Assembly (NCBI GenBank): GCA_026984915.1
Contig: JALSRG010000081.1
Span: forward strand, 62,001 to 126,000
DNA length: 64,000 nucleotides
From: Marinosulfonomonas sp.
Lineage (GTDB): Bacteria > Pseudomonadota > Alphaproteobacteria > Rhodobacterales > Rhodobacteraceae
Direction of reading: 5' to 3'
Shown here: in pieces, positions 17,871 to 26,285 of the stretch
Numbering within the stretch: the stretch's first letter is position 1
Layout of the letters: each line of letters starts with the position of its first letter
The notes under the pieces: model-generated
What the model saw: the letters and a program-made list of their open reading frames with translations, nothing else
The model's database searches: none
Told to the model about the DNA's origin: nothing
Program-made: the position numbers and the translations under genes

Positions 17871-18731
17871 TCATGACTCGTTTCTGACAACGGGAAAGCT
17901 CTGCTCAAACACTTCCCCTTCGGTGTCGGATGCGCGGACACGGATGGTATCGGCACCATTGTCGGTATAGGTGAACCGGAAACTGGGGTCCGTGCTGATG
18001 GAAATTCCGGCCTCCAATTTGAACAACAGTTCTTCGCCCTGATAGACTTCGAGTTCATCAATAAAGCGCGGGCTGATAAACAAATGGGTCATCTGATCGC
18101 GCTGCAACCCCGAATAATTCGGGTGTTTGATCATCACTTGCGCCACGCGGCGTACGCCGGATGCCGGTACGGACTGTTGCAATGTATCGGTCGCGTTCAG
18201 GGCCGCAGTGAGCTTCTCAAGCTGCTTCAGCTTCATCCGGCCCAGTGATGCCATCGCCGCTGCAGCGTCCTTTGCAGCCGGTGCCGAACATCCGCCAGAT
18301 GCCTTGACATAACGGCCTACCATCAGCGTATCACCTGTTTCGGTTGTGGCAATGGCGCGGATGTTTGAATATTGGTTGACCCGTACCCGGGTTTCCAGAT
18401 CAAGCGGATACATGGCCTTGCCAAAAGTGAACGTGGCAACCAGTGGTGAAGGATTTTCATCAATGACCAACATCATGGTCGTGATATGATCACGGCTATC
18501 GGCTGGCTGAGCGATATGTACAGGAACCGTTGCCGCATCAAAGGCCCGGAAAGGGGCTTCCATGCTTACCCGTCCGGTTCCGTCGGACAATTGTACATCA
18601 CCGACGATATCTCCCTTCAGATCGGCCCAGGTCGGGCTGTCTATCATCGGGTTGTCTTTCTCGGTGCCTGCAAAGCCAATGGTTGAGGACAGTACAACGG
18701 CCGCAACCCCGGTCAATATCCGTTTCATCAT
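17871..18731 (-). CDS. quinoprotein dehydrogenase-associated SoxYZ-like carrier (first copy)
   Basis: 286 residues with a signal peptide (MMKRILTGVAAVVLSSTIGF). The N-terminal domain is SoxY-like and ends in GGCSAPA with Cys148; the C-terminal domain is SoxZ-like (VMIKHPNYSGLQRDQMTHLF ... FIDELEVYQGEELLFKLEAG ... FRFTYTDNGADTIRVRASDT). The mature protein contains exactly one cysteine, at the position of the SoxY swinging-arm thiol. This fits the TIGR04557 family. The name implies a periplasmic carrier of a covalently bound intermediate; the cargo is unknown. Start at ATG 18731 with GGGAGA upstream. Divergent from the metallohydrolase gene. Confidence 0.87.
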   Translation of the reverse strand: MMKRILTGVAAVVLSSTIGFAGTEKDNPMIDSPTWADLKGDIVGDVQLSDGTGRVSMEAPFRAFDAATVPVHIAQPADSRDHITTMMLVIDENPSPLVATFTFGKAMYPLDLETRVRVNQYSNIRAIATTETGDTLMVGRYVKASGGCSAPAAKDAAAAMASLGRMKLKQLEKLTAALNATDTLQQSVPASGVRRVAQVMIKHPNYSGLQRDQMTHLFISPRFIDELEVYQGEELLFKLEAGISISTDPSFRFTYTDNGADTIRVRASDTEGEVFEQSFPVVRNES

Positions 18732-18927
18732 TGCGTTCTCCCGGAAACTTCTGTTCGCATTGATTCTATCGAGGCAGATTTTTGTCGTCCTGTAAATTGG
18801 ACATAGGTCGTTCTGGAGCCGGTAATCCGCGTGGTTTTCACTATAAATCAATCACAATTTGGTGAAGCGGTCTTTTTCAGAAATCTGATAGCTTGGCTTC
18901 GCGCCCTGTTTTTCCGGAGGATTTCCT

Positions 18928-19974
18928 ATGGTGTCACTTGTCCTGACGGTTTGTCTTGCGATGCAGACAGATGTCTGTGCGCAACGCCTGTTGCCTGTTG
19001 CCACGGTGGAAACACAGGCTCAATGTCAGGCATCCGCAGTCGAAAGGCTTGCGGCGTGGCAGGCTCGACATCCGCAATTTGTTGCCAGCGAATGGTCCTG
19101 CAAGACACCGGATCTTTCGCCGCTGGCGGTGAAGGAAGTTGCACCGGGAATTTGGGTGCACAAAGGCCTGAATGAAATCCCGTCGCCGGAAAATGCCTCG
19201 GATCTGGCCAATATTGGTTTTGTTATTGGCGAGGAAGCGGTTGCCGTGATTGATGCGGGGGGCTCGCGTCTCGTGGCCGAGCGTCTGCTTCTGGCAATCC
19301 GCGAAAAAACGGACCTGCCAATCCGCTGGCTGGTTCTGAGCCATATGCATCCTGATCACGTCATGGGCGCGTCGCTTTTTGTTGATGCCGGGGTGCCGGT
19401 GGTTGGCAGTCCGACATTGCCGGCAGCGCTTCAGGCGCGCGCAGAAACATATGAGGCAAACTATGACCGGCTGATTGGCCCGCAGCAGATGATCCTGTCA
19501 CAGGTGATTGACCCGGAAGGGATTACAACCGATGTTTCGCAACTTGACCTGGGAAAGCGCCGTCTGCTGCTGAGTGCACATCCCACCGCCCATACCAACA
19601 ACGATTTGACGGTCTATGACCCCAATAGCAAAACAATCTGGATGGCTGACCTTGTTTTCGCCCAGCACATACCGGCGCTGGACGGCTCTATCCGCGGCTG
19701 GATCAGTGTTCTGGATGAAATGCGCCCGTTTGATGCGCGCCGGCTGGTGCCCGGTCATGGCCCGGCAAGCCTGCCCTGGCCCGAGGGGATGCAGGCAACC
19801 TATGACTATCTGACAGCGCTTGCCGGCGAGGTGAAAGAGGCAATCGATAGTGGCGAAAGCCTCGGCAGTGCCGTCACCCATGTGGGTGAAGACTTGCGGG
19901 GAAACTGGATGCTTTTTGACGAGTTCAACGCCCGGAACGTAACCGCAGCCTTTGCAGAACTGGAATGGGAGTGA
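18928..19974 (+). CDS. quinoprotein relay system zinc metallohydrolase
   Basis: 348 residues of metallo-beta-lactamase fold: LVLSHMHPDHVMG gives the HxHxDH zinc motif (near residues 137-142), then LLSAHPTAHTNNDL, IWMADLVFAQH and LVPGHGP provide the further His/Asp ligands. An N-terminal region of about 65 residues (four Cys: LTVCLAMQTDVCAQ, EAQCQ-type and WSCKTPD) precedes the domain; a short hydrophobic start could act as signal. It matches the TIGR04559-type enzymes found with SoxYZ-like carriers and PQQ dehydrogenases. The substrate is unknown; a hydrolase releasing a cargo from the carrier is a natural guess. ATG at 18928 follows GGAGGA. Confidence 0.87.
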   Translation: MVSLVLTVCLAMQTDVCAQRLLPVATVETQAQCQASAVERLAAWQARHPQFVASEWSCKTPDLSPLAVKEVAPGIWVHKGLNEIPSPENASDLANIGFVIGEEAVAVIDAGGSRLVAERLLLAIREKTDLPIRWLVLSHMHPDHVMGASLFVDAGVPVVGSPTLPAALQARAETYEANYDRLIGPQQMILSQVIDPEGITTDVSQLDLGKRRLLLSAHPTAHTNNDLTVYDPNSKTIWMADLVFAQHIPALDGSIRGWISVLDEMRPFDARRLVPGHGPASLPWPEGMQATYDYLTALAGEVKEAIDSGESLGSAVTHVGEDLRGNWMLFDEFNARNVTAAFAELEWE

Positions 19975-19976
19975 TC

Positions 19977-20579
19977 CTATTCAAGATGTGATTGCAAGGC
20001 GCGGGAAATGGCAAAAATGCGTTTCTCAAGGATAACCGGCGTTTCACAGACGTAGGTCAGCGACTGGCGTCTTTCCTTGAAGATTCTTTCATCCCAGATC
20101 AGGGTGTCTTCCATTTCTTCCAGTTTATCCAGGTTCGGGTTTTCCTGCGCTTTCAGATTGCGGATTTCCGTTCGTTTGGTCTCAATGGATTTTGAAAGCT
20201 CTGTTTGTGTTTTGGCATAGCGCGCAATGCCGGACATGACAGCGTTTCTCTCCTGATTGATCAGGGTAAAAGCCTGATCAAAGACGGCGGTCAGCTTGTC
20301 CGATTTGTCTGCGCCCAATCCCTTGGCAAAATCGTCAATCATCTTTTCCGCGTCTTCGATGGGAATGCGCCGCAAAGCCAGCTGTGCCGCAATTGCCTGT
20401 ATATCGGGATCTGTTTCCAGCTGGCGGATGCGATCCGTAATCTCGGGGCCTGCCCACATCAGACCGGGGGTAAGGCTGGGAACCTTGCGCTGTTGGCAGG
20501 GCCATTCAGGATCATCAAACGATGCGGCGGAAGATGGGGAGGCTGCCATGAGTAGTGCCAACAGGAATAATGTGCGCAT
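19977..20579 (-). CDS. secreted coiled-coil protein of unknown function
   Basis: 200 residues with a signal peptide (MRTLFLLALLMAASPSSA). The mature protein is largely helical with a probable coiled coil (ELSKSIETKRTEIRNLKAQE, about residues 125-160) and two cysteines (PWPCQQRK-type near residue 28 and TYVCETP near 177). It ends 2 bases from the convergent metallohydrolase gene. The family is not recognised; similar proteins seem to accompany XoxF islands. Start at ATG 20579 with AAGGAA upstream. Confidence 0.72.
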   Translation of the reverse strand: MRTLFLLALLMAASPSSAASFDDPEWPCQQRKVPSLTPGLMWAGPEITDRIRQLETDPDIQAIAAQLALRRIPIEDAEKMIDDFAKGLGADKSDKLTAVFDQAFTLINQERNAVMSGIARYAKTQTELSKSIETKRTEIRNLKAQENPNLDKLEEMEDTLIWDERIFKERRQSLTYVCETPVILEKRIFAISRALQSHLE

Positions 20580-20841
20580 GTGAGGTTCCTTTTTCAGTCT
20601 GGCTCAACATTAGCGCGTCAGAAAAATATTCGCACCCGGAACCTTGGTGTTATTTGTGCGCCATATGGCGTGTATTCGCCAGCAGAGGAAAGCCGGCGAT
20701 GCAGGGTTTCCGCTTGACAGGGCGCAGCGGGCGGGTCTTTGGAAGAGGAACCGGCTCAAAAGACGAAATGACGCAATGTTGATGCTATTTCCATCTCCGG
20801 AACGGATATAGTTTTACGGTTGGCGGCTATACGGAGAATCT
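20580..20841. promoter_or_regulatory. divergent intergenic region with a 12-base palindrome
   Basis: 262 bases between two divergent secreted-protein genes. It holds a perfect palindrome CGCCATATGGCG at 20659-20670 and a TTGACA at 20714-20719 facing right, though no good -10 follows at 17 bases. No gene is visible. The palindrome is a candidate regulator site. Confidence 0.35.
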
Positions 20842-21492
20842 ATGAACACCAGAAAGGCGAATATCAAACAGCCCGGAATCCTTGCAGATCGCCAGACGGC
20901 AAATAGCAGATCAGTTGTGCGTGCTCTGCTGCAAGCTTTTGTAATCACGATGGTAACAGGGCTACCGGCCTATTCCGCGCCAGATTTGGTGAGTGATGAT
21001 GATCTATTCTCAGGGTTCTCGGAAACTTGCTCGCAGAAGATCATTTACCGTCCTACCGCGCGGGTTTCGCAGGCCGAACATGACGAAAATGGAAACGAGG
21101 TTATTGTTCTGGATCCAAGCCTCAAATCACCGGCGGAAAAGAGCAGACGTATATTTCTGGCAGCTCACGAATGCGCCCATCATCTGTTTGGCCACACCTC
21201 TGCCGAAGGCCTGATCGAAAGGCGGTATGTTGTTGGAATGATTGCCAAACAAGAGCTTATGGCCGATTGCTGGGCTGCCGAATATCTGGGGCGTCTCGGA
21301 CAGGGGGGCGACATGGCTGCAATCGCCGAGAGTTTCTATCGCCGGGGGCGGCTCTATGCGGTAAATGGTTACCCCTCGGGAATTGAACGCGCCCTGACGG
21401 TTCGGCGCTGTTGGCGGAAGGGGTTGAAAACAAGGCGGAACGAAAGCCCGACAGCGGACGAAAACGCATCCTTTTCCGACCGGTCCGACTAA
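20842..21492 (+). CDS. predicted secreted HExxH zinc metallopeptidase-like protein
   Basis: 216 residues. A basic N-terminus and hydrophobic stretch (VVRALLQAFVITMVTGLPAYS, about 25-45) look like a signal peptide or anchor. The core carries AAHECAHHLFGH, an HExxH zinc motif near residue 112, followed about 35 residues on by KQELMADCWAAEYL, an ExxAD-type third-ligand motif of M48-like gluzincins. Six or so conserved-looking features but only a short domain; the C-terminus is basic and polar. It is located between the relay genes and the formaldehyde genes. The substrate is unknown; processing or quality control of secreted island proteins is conceivable. ATG preceded by GGAGAA. Confidence 0.78.
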   Translation: MNTRKANIKQPGILADRQTANSRSVVRALLQAFVITMVTGLPAYSAPDLVSDDDLFSGFSETCSQKIIYRPTARVSQAEHDENGNEVIVLDPSLKSPAEKSRRIFLAAHECAHHLFGHTSAEGLIERRYVVGMIAKQELMADCWAAEYLGRLGQGGDMAAIAESFYRRGRLYAVNGYPSGIERALTVRRCWRKGLKTRRNESPTADENASFSDRSD

Positions 21493-21632
21493 TGTCTAAT
21501 CCCTTTCGGTTGCAGGTCATCTTTATATTGACAGTGAACATCAGGCTGCGGGATTGTGCTCTGCGTTGTAGTAAGGACATCGCAAGAGCGTGATTTCATA
21601 CGCAGCATGTCATAGTAGGGGACACCAAAACC

Positions 21633-22745
21633 ATGAAAACACGCGCTGCAGTAGCTTTTGAAGCCGGAAAACCGCTGGAAGTGACCGAAGTCAATCTGGA
21701 AGGCCCCAAAGAGGGCGAAGTTCTGGTTGAAATCAAGGCAACCGGCATCTGCCACACCGATGAATTCACCCGCTCGGGCGCAGACCCGGAAGGGCTGTTT
21801 CCGGCGATTCTGGGGCATGAAGGCGCCGGCGTTGTCATGGAGGTCGGCCCGGGTGTGACAAGTCTGAAACCCGGCGACCATGTCATTCCTCTCTACACAC
21901 CCGAATGCCGCGAGTGCGAATACTGCCTGAACCCGAAAACCAACCTGTGCCAGTCTATCCGCGAAACACAGGGTAAGGGGCTGATGCCGGACGGGACATC
22001 GCGGTTTACCACACTGGATGGAGAGCCGATCCTGCATTACATGGGCTGTTCGACATTTTCAAATTTCACGGTGATGCCGGAAATAGCGCTGGCCAAGGTG
22101 CGCGAAGACGCCCCGTTTGACAAGATTTGCTATATCGGTTGCGGTGTAACGACCGGCATTGGTGCGGTCATCAACACGGCTAAGGTGGAAATTGGCAGCC
22201 GTGCCATTGTGTTTGGTCTGGGCGGCATTGGACTGAATGTCATTCAAGGTTTGCGGCTAGCCGGAGCAGACCAGATTGTCGGTGTGGATCTGAACCCGGC
22301 AAAAGTGGAAATGGCAACGCGGTTTGGGATGACCGATTTTGTCAACCCGTCCGAAGTTGATGGCGATTTGGTTGCCTATCTTGTGGCCCTGACCAAAGGT
22401 GGGGCCGATTATACATTTGACGCAACCGGCAATGTCGGCGTCATGCGCACGGCGCTTGAAGCGGCCCACAAGGGCTGGGGTGAAAGCATCATTATCGGAG
22501 TCGCACCGGCGGGGGCTGAAATTTCAACCCGCCCGTTCCAGCTTGTTACCGGGCGCAGTTGGCGTGGAACGGCCTTTGGCGGCGCGCGTGGGCGCACGGA
22601 TGTCCCCAAGATCGTGGATTGGTACATGGAGGGCAAGATCGAAATCGACCCGCTGATCACCCACACGATGCCGCTTGAGGATATCAACAAGGGTTTCGAT
22701 ATGATGCACGCCGGTGAAGGTATCCGCAGCGTGGTGATTTACTGA
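21633..22745 (+). CDS. flhA: S-(hydroxymethyl)glutathione dehydrogenase / class III alcohol dehydrogenase
   Basis: NAD-dependent oxidation of S-hydroxymethylglutathione to S-formylglutathione. The 370-residue protein has the catalytic zinc site ([20 protein letters not shown]), the structural zinc cysteines ([15 protein letters not shown]), the [17 protein letters not shown] segment and the Rossmann motif [12 protein letters not shown]. The closing [27 protein letters not shown] region is typical of class III ADH. GGGGA precedes the ATG. The next gene, S-formylglutathione hydrolase, starts 1 base after the stop. The name flhA follows Paracoccus usage; adhI or frmA are synonyms. Confidence 0.96.
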   Translation: MKTRAAVAFEAGKPLEVTEVNLEGPKEGEVLVEIKATGICHTDEFTRSGADPEGLFPAILGHEGAGVVMEVGPGVTSLKPGDHVIPLYTPECRECEYCLNPKTNLCQSIRETQGKGLMPDGTSRFTTLDGEPILHYMGCSTFSNFTVMPEIALAKVREDAPFDKICYIGCGVTTGIGAVINTAKVEIGSRAIVFGLGGIGLNVIQGLRLAGADQIVGVDLNPAKVEMATRFGMTDFVNPSEVDGDLVAYLVALTKGGADYTFDATGNVGVMRTALEAAHKGWGESIIIGVAPAGAEISTRPFQLVTGRSWRGTAFGGARGRTDVPKIVDWYMEGKIEIDPLITHTMPLEDINKGFDMMHAGEGIRSVVIY

Positions 22746-22746
22746 G

Positions 22747-23574
22747 ATGAAAACCATTTCTGAAAACGCCTGTTTCGGCGGCACCCAGGGCGTTTACAGC
22801 CATTCGTCCAAGGTTTGCAATTGCGATATGACCTTTGCGGTTTACCTGCCACCACAAGCCAAATCCGGCCCCGTGCCGGTGCTGTGGTATCTGTCCGGCC
22901 TGACCTGCACCCATGAAAACGCGATGACCAAGGCCGGGTTGCAGGAACATGCGGCCCGCCGGGGCATTGCCGTGGTTTTCCCCGACACCAGCCCGCGCGG
23001 CGAAGATATTGCCGATGACGAGGATTACGCGCTTGGTCAGGGTGCAGGGTTTTACGTGAACGCAACGGAAAAGCCCTGGGCCCCGCATTTCCAGATGTAT
23101 GACTATGTGTTGAAGGAATTGCCGCAGCTTGTGGCTGATCAGTTTCCCGTGAACGATTTGCGCGGCGTAACAGGCCACTCGATGGGGGGGCACGGGGCGA
23201 TTACCTTGGCTTTGAATAACCCTGAGCGGTTTCAGTCTCTTTCGGCCTTTGCCCCGATCGCGAACCCGACCGAGTCAGACTGGGGCCGCAAGCAATTGGC
23301 GGCGTATCTCGGAACAGATGAAGCAAAATGGGCGCCACATGATGCAACGCTGCTGATCAGGAACAAAGGATGGCACGGTGATATTCTGGTGGATCAGGGC
23401 ACAAGCGACCCGTTCCTGGAGTTGCTGAAGCCCGAGAGCCTTTCGCAGGCCTTGGCCAGCGAACGTGTCCCGAGTGTTTTTCGCATGCAGGCGAATTACG
23501 ACCATAGTTATTTCTTCGTTTCCAGCTTTTCTGCGGACCATGTTGACTGGCACGCAGACAGGCTGCTCTCCTAA
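22747..23574 (+). CDS. fghA: S-formylglutathione hydrolase
   Basis: Serine hydrolase that converts S-formylglutathione to formate and glutathione. 275 residues with the oxyanion-side segment YLSGLTCTHENAMTKAG, the nucleophile elbow GHSMGGHGA (Ser near 147), and DQGTSDPF and YDHSYFF supplying the Asp and His. It is the esterase D family. Placed directly behind flhA, it completes the glutathione pathway begun by gfa at 8.9 kb. A strong terminator follows at 23607. Confidence 0.96.
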   Translation: MKTISENACFGGTQGVYSHSSKVCNCDMTFAVYLPPQAKSGPVPVLWYLSGLTCTHENAMTKAGLQEHAARRGIAVVFPDTSPRGEDIADDEDYALGQGAGFYVNATEKPWAPHFQMYDYVLKELPQLVADQFPVNDLRGVTGHSMGGHGAITLALNNPERFQSLSAFAPIANPTESDWGRKQLAAYLGTDEAKWAPHDATLLIRNKGWHGDILVDQGTSDPFLELLKPESLSQALASERVPSVFRMQANYDHSYFFVSSFSADHVDWHADRLLS

Positions 23575-23606
23575 CCATCTGAAAGGTAAGTGTATTACGG
23601 ATTTGG

Positions 23607-23628
23607 GCCGAGGCAACGCCTCGGCTTT
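23607..23628 (+). terminator. intrinsic terminator of flhA-fghA
   Basis: GCCGAGGC (23607-23614) and its exact complement (23618-23625) form an eight-base-pair GC-rich stem with a three-base loop, followed by TTT. It starts 33 bases after the fghA stop and separates the formaldehyde operon from xoxF. Confidence 0.8.
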
Positions 23629-23858
23629 CCCGCGTCGTTCGTGCCGTTGACAGGCTGTTTTTCAACTGCGCCACCTACGACTAACGGCCAGTTGCCCTGT
23701 GACAAACTGTCAGCCTTAATAAGAGTCTCAATAGAGGAAACTCGCTGCTACGTGACGCCCGATAGGGGTCATGCTCTGTCAGGTGGTCGGGGGTGTGGAG
23801 GAAACATCCAACAGATCGGCAGCGCGGGGAACCATCCCGGCCAAACAAGGAGGAAAGC
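23629..23858 (+). promoter_or_regulatory. xoxF upstream region
   Basis: 230 bases between the fghA terminator and xoxF with no gene. It contains a small inverted repeat TGACA-AAC-TGTCA at 23700-23712 and TTGACA at 23647-23652, neither with a convincing -10 at the usual distance. An excellent AAGGAGGA ribosome-binding site lies 5 bases before the xoxF ATG, consistent with high expression. It must contain the xoxF promoter and leader. Confidence 0.5.
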
Positions 23859-25658
23859 ATGAAGTATATTCTCACAGGCGCTGCAGCAATGCTGATGACC
23901 AGCATGATGCCTGCGGTTGCCAATGAATCCGTCATGAGCGCGACGGCGGATCCGGCAAACTGGGCGATGCAGGCCGGCAACTATGCCAATACCCGCTATT
24001 CGACCCTGGACCAGATCAATGCCGACAACGTCGGAAATCTGCAGGTTGCCTGGAGTTTCTCGACAGGTGTTTTACGTGGGCACGAGGGTTCACCGCTGGT
24101 CATCGGCGACGTGATGTATGTACATACGCCGTTTCCGAATATCGTTTACGCACTGGATTTGAACAACGACGGAAAAATCCTGTGGAAATATGAGCCAAAG
24201 CAGGATCCGAATGTCATTCCGGTGATGTGCTGCGATACTGTCAATCGCGGCCTGGCCTATGCCGATGGCAAGATTTTCCTGCATCAGGCAGATACCACAC
24301 TCGTGGCTCTGGACGCCAAAACCGGCGAAGCTGTCTGGTCGACGGTAAACGGTGACCCGACAAAGGGTGAAACAAATACCGCCACGGTTCTGGTGGTAAA
24401 GGACAAGGTTATCGTGGGGATTTCCGGCGGTGAATTTGGCGTGCAAGGCAGTGTTACAGCCTATAATATCAGCGATGGGACACGTGCCTGGCGGGCCTAT
24501 TCAGTTGGCCCGGATGACCAAATTCTTATGGATCCCGAAAAGACAACCGTGCTGGGAAAACCGGTCGGTAAGGATTCAAGCTTGAAAACCTGGGAAGGTG
24601 ATCAGTGGAAAATCGGCGGCGGTACAACCTGGGGCTGGTATTCCTATGATCCCGAACTGAACCTGATCTATTACGGTACTGGCAACCCATCGACCTGGAA
24701 CCCGGCCCAGCGTCCTGGCGATAACCGTTGGTCGATGACCATCATGGCGCGTGATGCGGATACGGGCATGGCCAAATGGGTCTATCAGATGACCCCGCAT
24801 GATGAATGGGATTATGACGGCATCAACGAAATGATCCTGACAGATCAGGAGATTGACGGCCAGATGCGCAAGGTCCTGACCCATTTTGACCGGAACGGTT
24901 TTGGTTATACGCTTGACCGGGAAACAGGTGAGCTTCTGGTTGCCGAACTGTTTGACCCGGCTGTCAACTGGACAACCGGTGTCGATATGGATCCGAACTC
25001 GCCAACATATGGCCGCCCGGCCGTTGTTGCGGCAAAGTCCACCGAGCAGAATGGCGAGGATGTAAACTCGACAAATGTCTGCCCGGCGGCTCTTGGCAGC
25101 AAAGACCAACAGCCAGCAGCCTATTCGCCAAAAACCGAGCTGTTCTACGTGCCGACAAATCATGTCTGCATGGATTATGAACCGTTCCATGTATCCTACA
25201 CCGCTGGCCAGCCTTATGTCGGTGCGACCCTGTCGATGTATCCGCCAGAAGGCGAAACCAACATGGGCAACTTCATTGCCTGGGACGGCAAAACCGGCAC
25301 CATCAAGTGGTCTGACCCAGAGCAGTTCTCGGTCTGGTCCGGGGCGCTGGCAACGGCCGGTGATGTGGTGTTCTATGGCACGCTCGAAGGCTATCTGAAG
25401 GCGGTCGATGCCAAGACAGGCAAGGAACTGTACCGGTTCAAAACCCCATCGGGTATTATCGGTAACGTCATGACCTATTCGCATGGTGGCAAACAGTACG
25501 TTGCTGTCTATTCAGGCGTAGGCGGCTGGGCTGGCATCGGACTGGCGGCCGGGCTGACCAATCCGAATGACGGATTGGGCGCTGTGGGCGGTTATGCGGC
25601 CCTGAGCGACTATACGGCTCTGGGCGGAACCCTGACTGTCTTTACCCTGCCAAACTAG
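23859..25658 (+). CDS. xoxF: lanthanide-dependent PQQ methanol dehydrogenase XoxF
   Basis: Periplasmic quinoprotein that oxidises methanol (and possibly formaldehyde) with PQQ and a rare-earth ion. 599 residues, signal peptide [21 protein letters not shown]. Visible features are the adjacent disulfide Cys124-Cys125 (VMCCDTV), metal ligand Glu192 (GGEFGVQG), Asn276 (GTGNPSTWN), catalytic Asp318 and, two residues later, Asp320 (DEWDYDGIN). Asp320 is the extra acid that marks lanthanide-type XoxF; calcium-type MxaF has Ala there. Repeated propeller motifs such as [15 protein letters not shown] support an eight-bladed fold. No mxaF or mxaI gene is in the window. Confidence 0.97.
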   Translation: MKYILTGAAAMLMTSMMPAVANESVMSATADPANWAMQAGNYANTRYSTLDQINADNVGNLQVAWSFSTGVLRGHEGSPLVIGDVMYVHTPFPNIVYALDLNNDGKILWKYEPKQDPNVIPVMCCDTVNRGLAYADGKIFLHQADTTLVALDAKTGEAVWSTVNGDPTKGETNTATVLVVKDKVIVGISGGEFGVQGSVTAYNISDGTRAWRAYSVGPDDQILMDPEKTTVLGKPVGKDSSLKTWEGDQWKIGGGTTWGWYSYDPELNLIYYGTGNPSTWNPAQRPGDNRWSMTIMARDADTGMAKWVYQMTPHDEWDYDGINEMILTDQEIDGQMRKVLTHFDRNGFGYTLDRETGELLVAELFDPAVNWTTGVDMDPNSPTYGRPAVVAAKSTEQNGEDVNSTNVCPAALGSKDQQPAAYSPKTELFYVPTNHVCMDYEPFHVSYTAGQPYVGATLSMYPPEGETNMGNFIAWDGKTGTIKWSDPEQFSVWSGALATAGDVVFYGTLEGYLKAVDAKTGKELYRFKTPSGIIGNVMTYSHGGKQYVAVYSGVGGWAGIGLAAGLTNPNDGLGAVGGYAALSDYTALGGTLTVFTLPN

Positions 25659-25686
25659 GCGATACGTCAGACTAATGGCCTATTGG

Positions 25687-25720
25687 ACCGGCGCAGTTTC
25701 AGAGGCGAAACTGCGCCGGT
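25687..25720 (+). terminator. perfect 14-bp hairpin between xoxF and xoxG
   Basis: ACCGGCGCAGTTTC (25687-25700) and its exact reverse complement (25707-25720) form a perfect 14-base-pair stem with a six-base loop (AGAGGC), 29 bases after the xoxF stop and 29 before the xoxG start. It is followed by ATTCATT, not a T-run. It could stabilise the xoxF transcript against 3' exonucleases or attenuate read-through so that XoxF exceeds XoxG. Confidence 0.75.
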
Positions 25721-25748
25721 ATTCATTGAAGCGGAAGGCAACCCAAAC

Positions 25749-26285
25749 ATGAAAAAAACGACCAACACGTATGTATCATTTACCGCTGCCAGCCTGATGA
25801 TCCTGTCATATGGTATGGCAACACCGGCACTGGCAGCAGGTGTTCAGGACACGGCCGCCGCCTACAGCGAGGGAGGCCGGTATTTTACCAAGGACGATAT
25901 CCCGACCTTTAATATCGGCGAGGATGGAACTGTCGATTGGCCCACATACGAAGGATTTCGCAGGTATCATTCGGAATGCCACGTTTGCCATGGGCCGGAA
26001 GGCGAAGGGTCAAGCTATGCCCCGGCTTTGAAAAAGTCGGTCATGAATATGGATTATTACGATTTCCTGGAGATTGTCGCAGGCGGAAAAGAGGAATCAA
26101 AGGGCGGTACCGAGTTTGTGATGCCCAGTTTTGGCACCAACAAGAATGTCATGTGCTATATTGATGATATTTACGTGTATCTGAGAGCCCGTGGGGCCGA
26201 CGCCGTTCCGCGTGGACGGCCCAGGAAGAAGGAGCCCAAATCGGATGAAATCCGGCAAGCACAAAAGGACTGTCTGGATGGCTAG
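25749..26285 (+). CDS. xoxG: c-type cytochrome XoxG, methanol-oxidation electron acceptor
   Basis: 178 residues with a signal peptide (MKKTTNTYVSFTAASLMILS ... ALAAG). One haem-binding motif, CHVCH (Cys77, Cys80, His81), is preceded by DWPTYEGFRRYHSE; a likely axial Met is in VMPSFG. It matches the methanol-metabolism-related cytochrome family TIGR03874. It takes electrons from XoxF and passes them to the respiratory chain. I chose the ATG at 25749, since upstream codons lie in the hairpin region. The C-terminal tail is basic (RPRKKEPKSDE). Its stop overlaps the start of xoxJ. Confidence 0.93.
   Translation: MKKTTNTYVSFTAASLMILSYGMATPALAAGVQDTAAAYSEGGRYFTKDDIPTFNIGEDGTVDWPTYEGFRRYHSECHVCHGPEGEGSSYAPALKKSVMNMDYYDFLEIVAGGKEESKGGTEFVMPSFGTNKNVMCYIDDIYVYLRARGADAVPRGRPRKKEPKSDEIRQAQKDCLDG

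Noticed and set aside
24576-25484. 302-codon minus-strand frame within xoxF
   Set aside because: It is antisense to the conserved XoxF sequence and lacks any motif.
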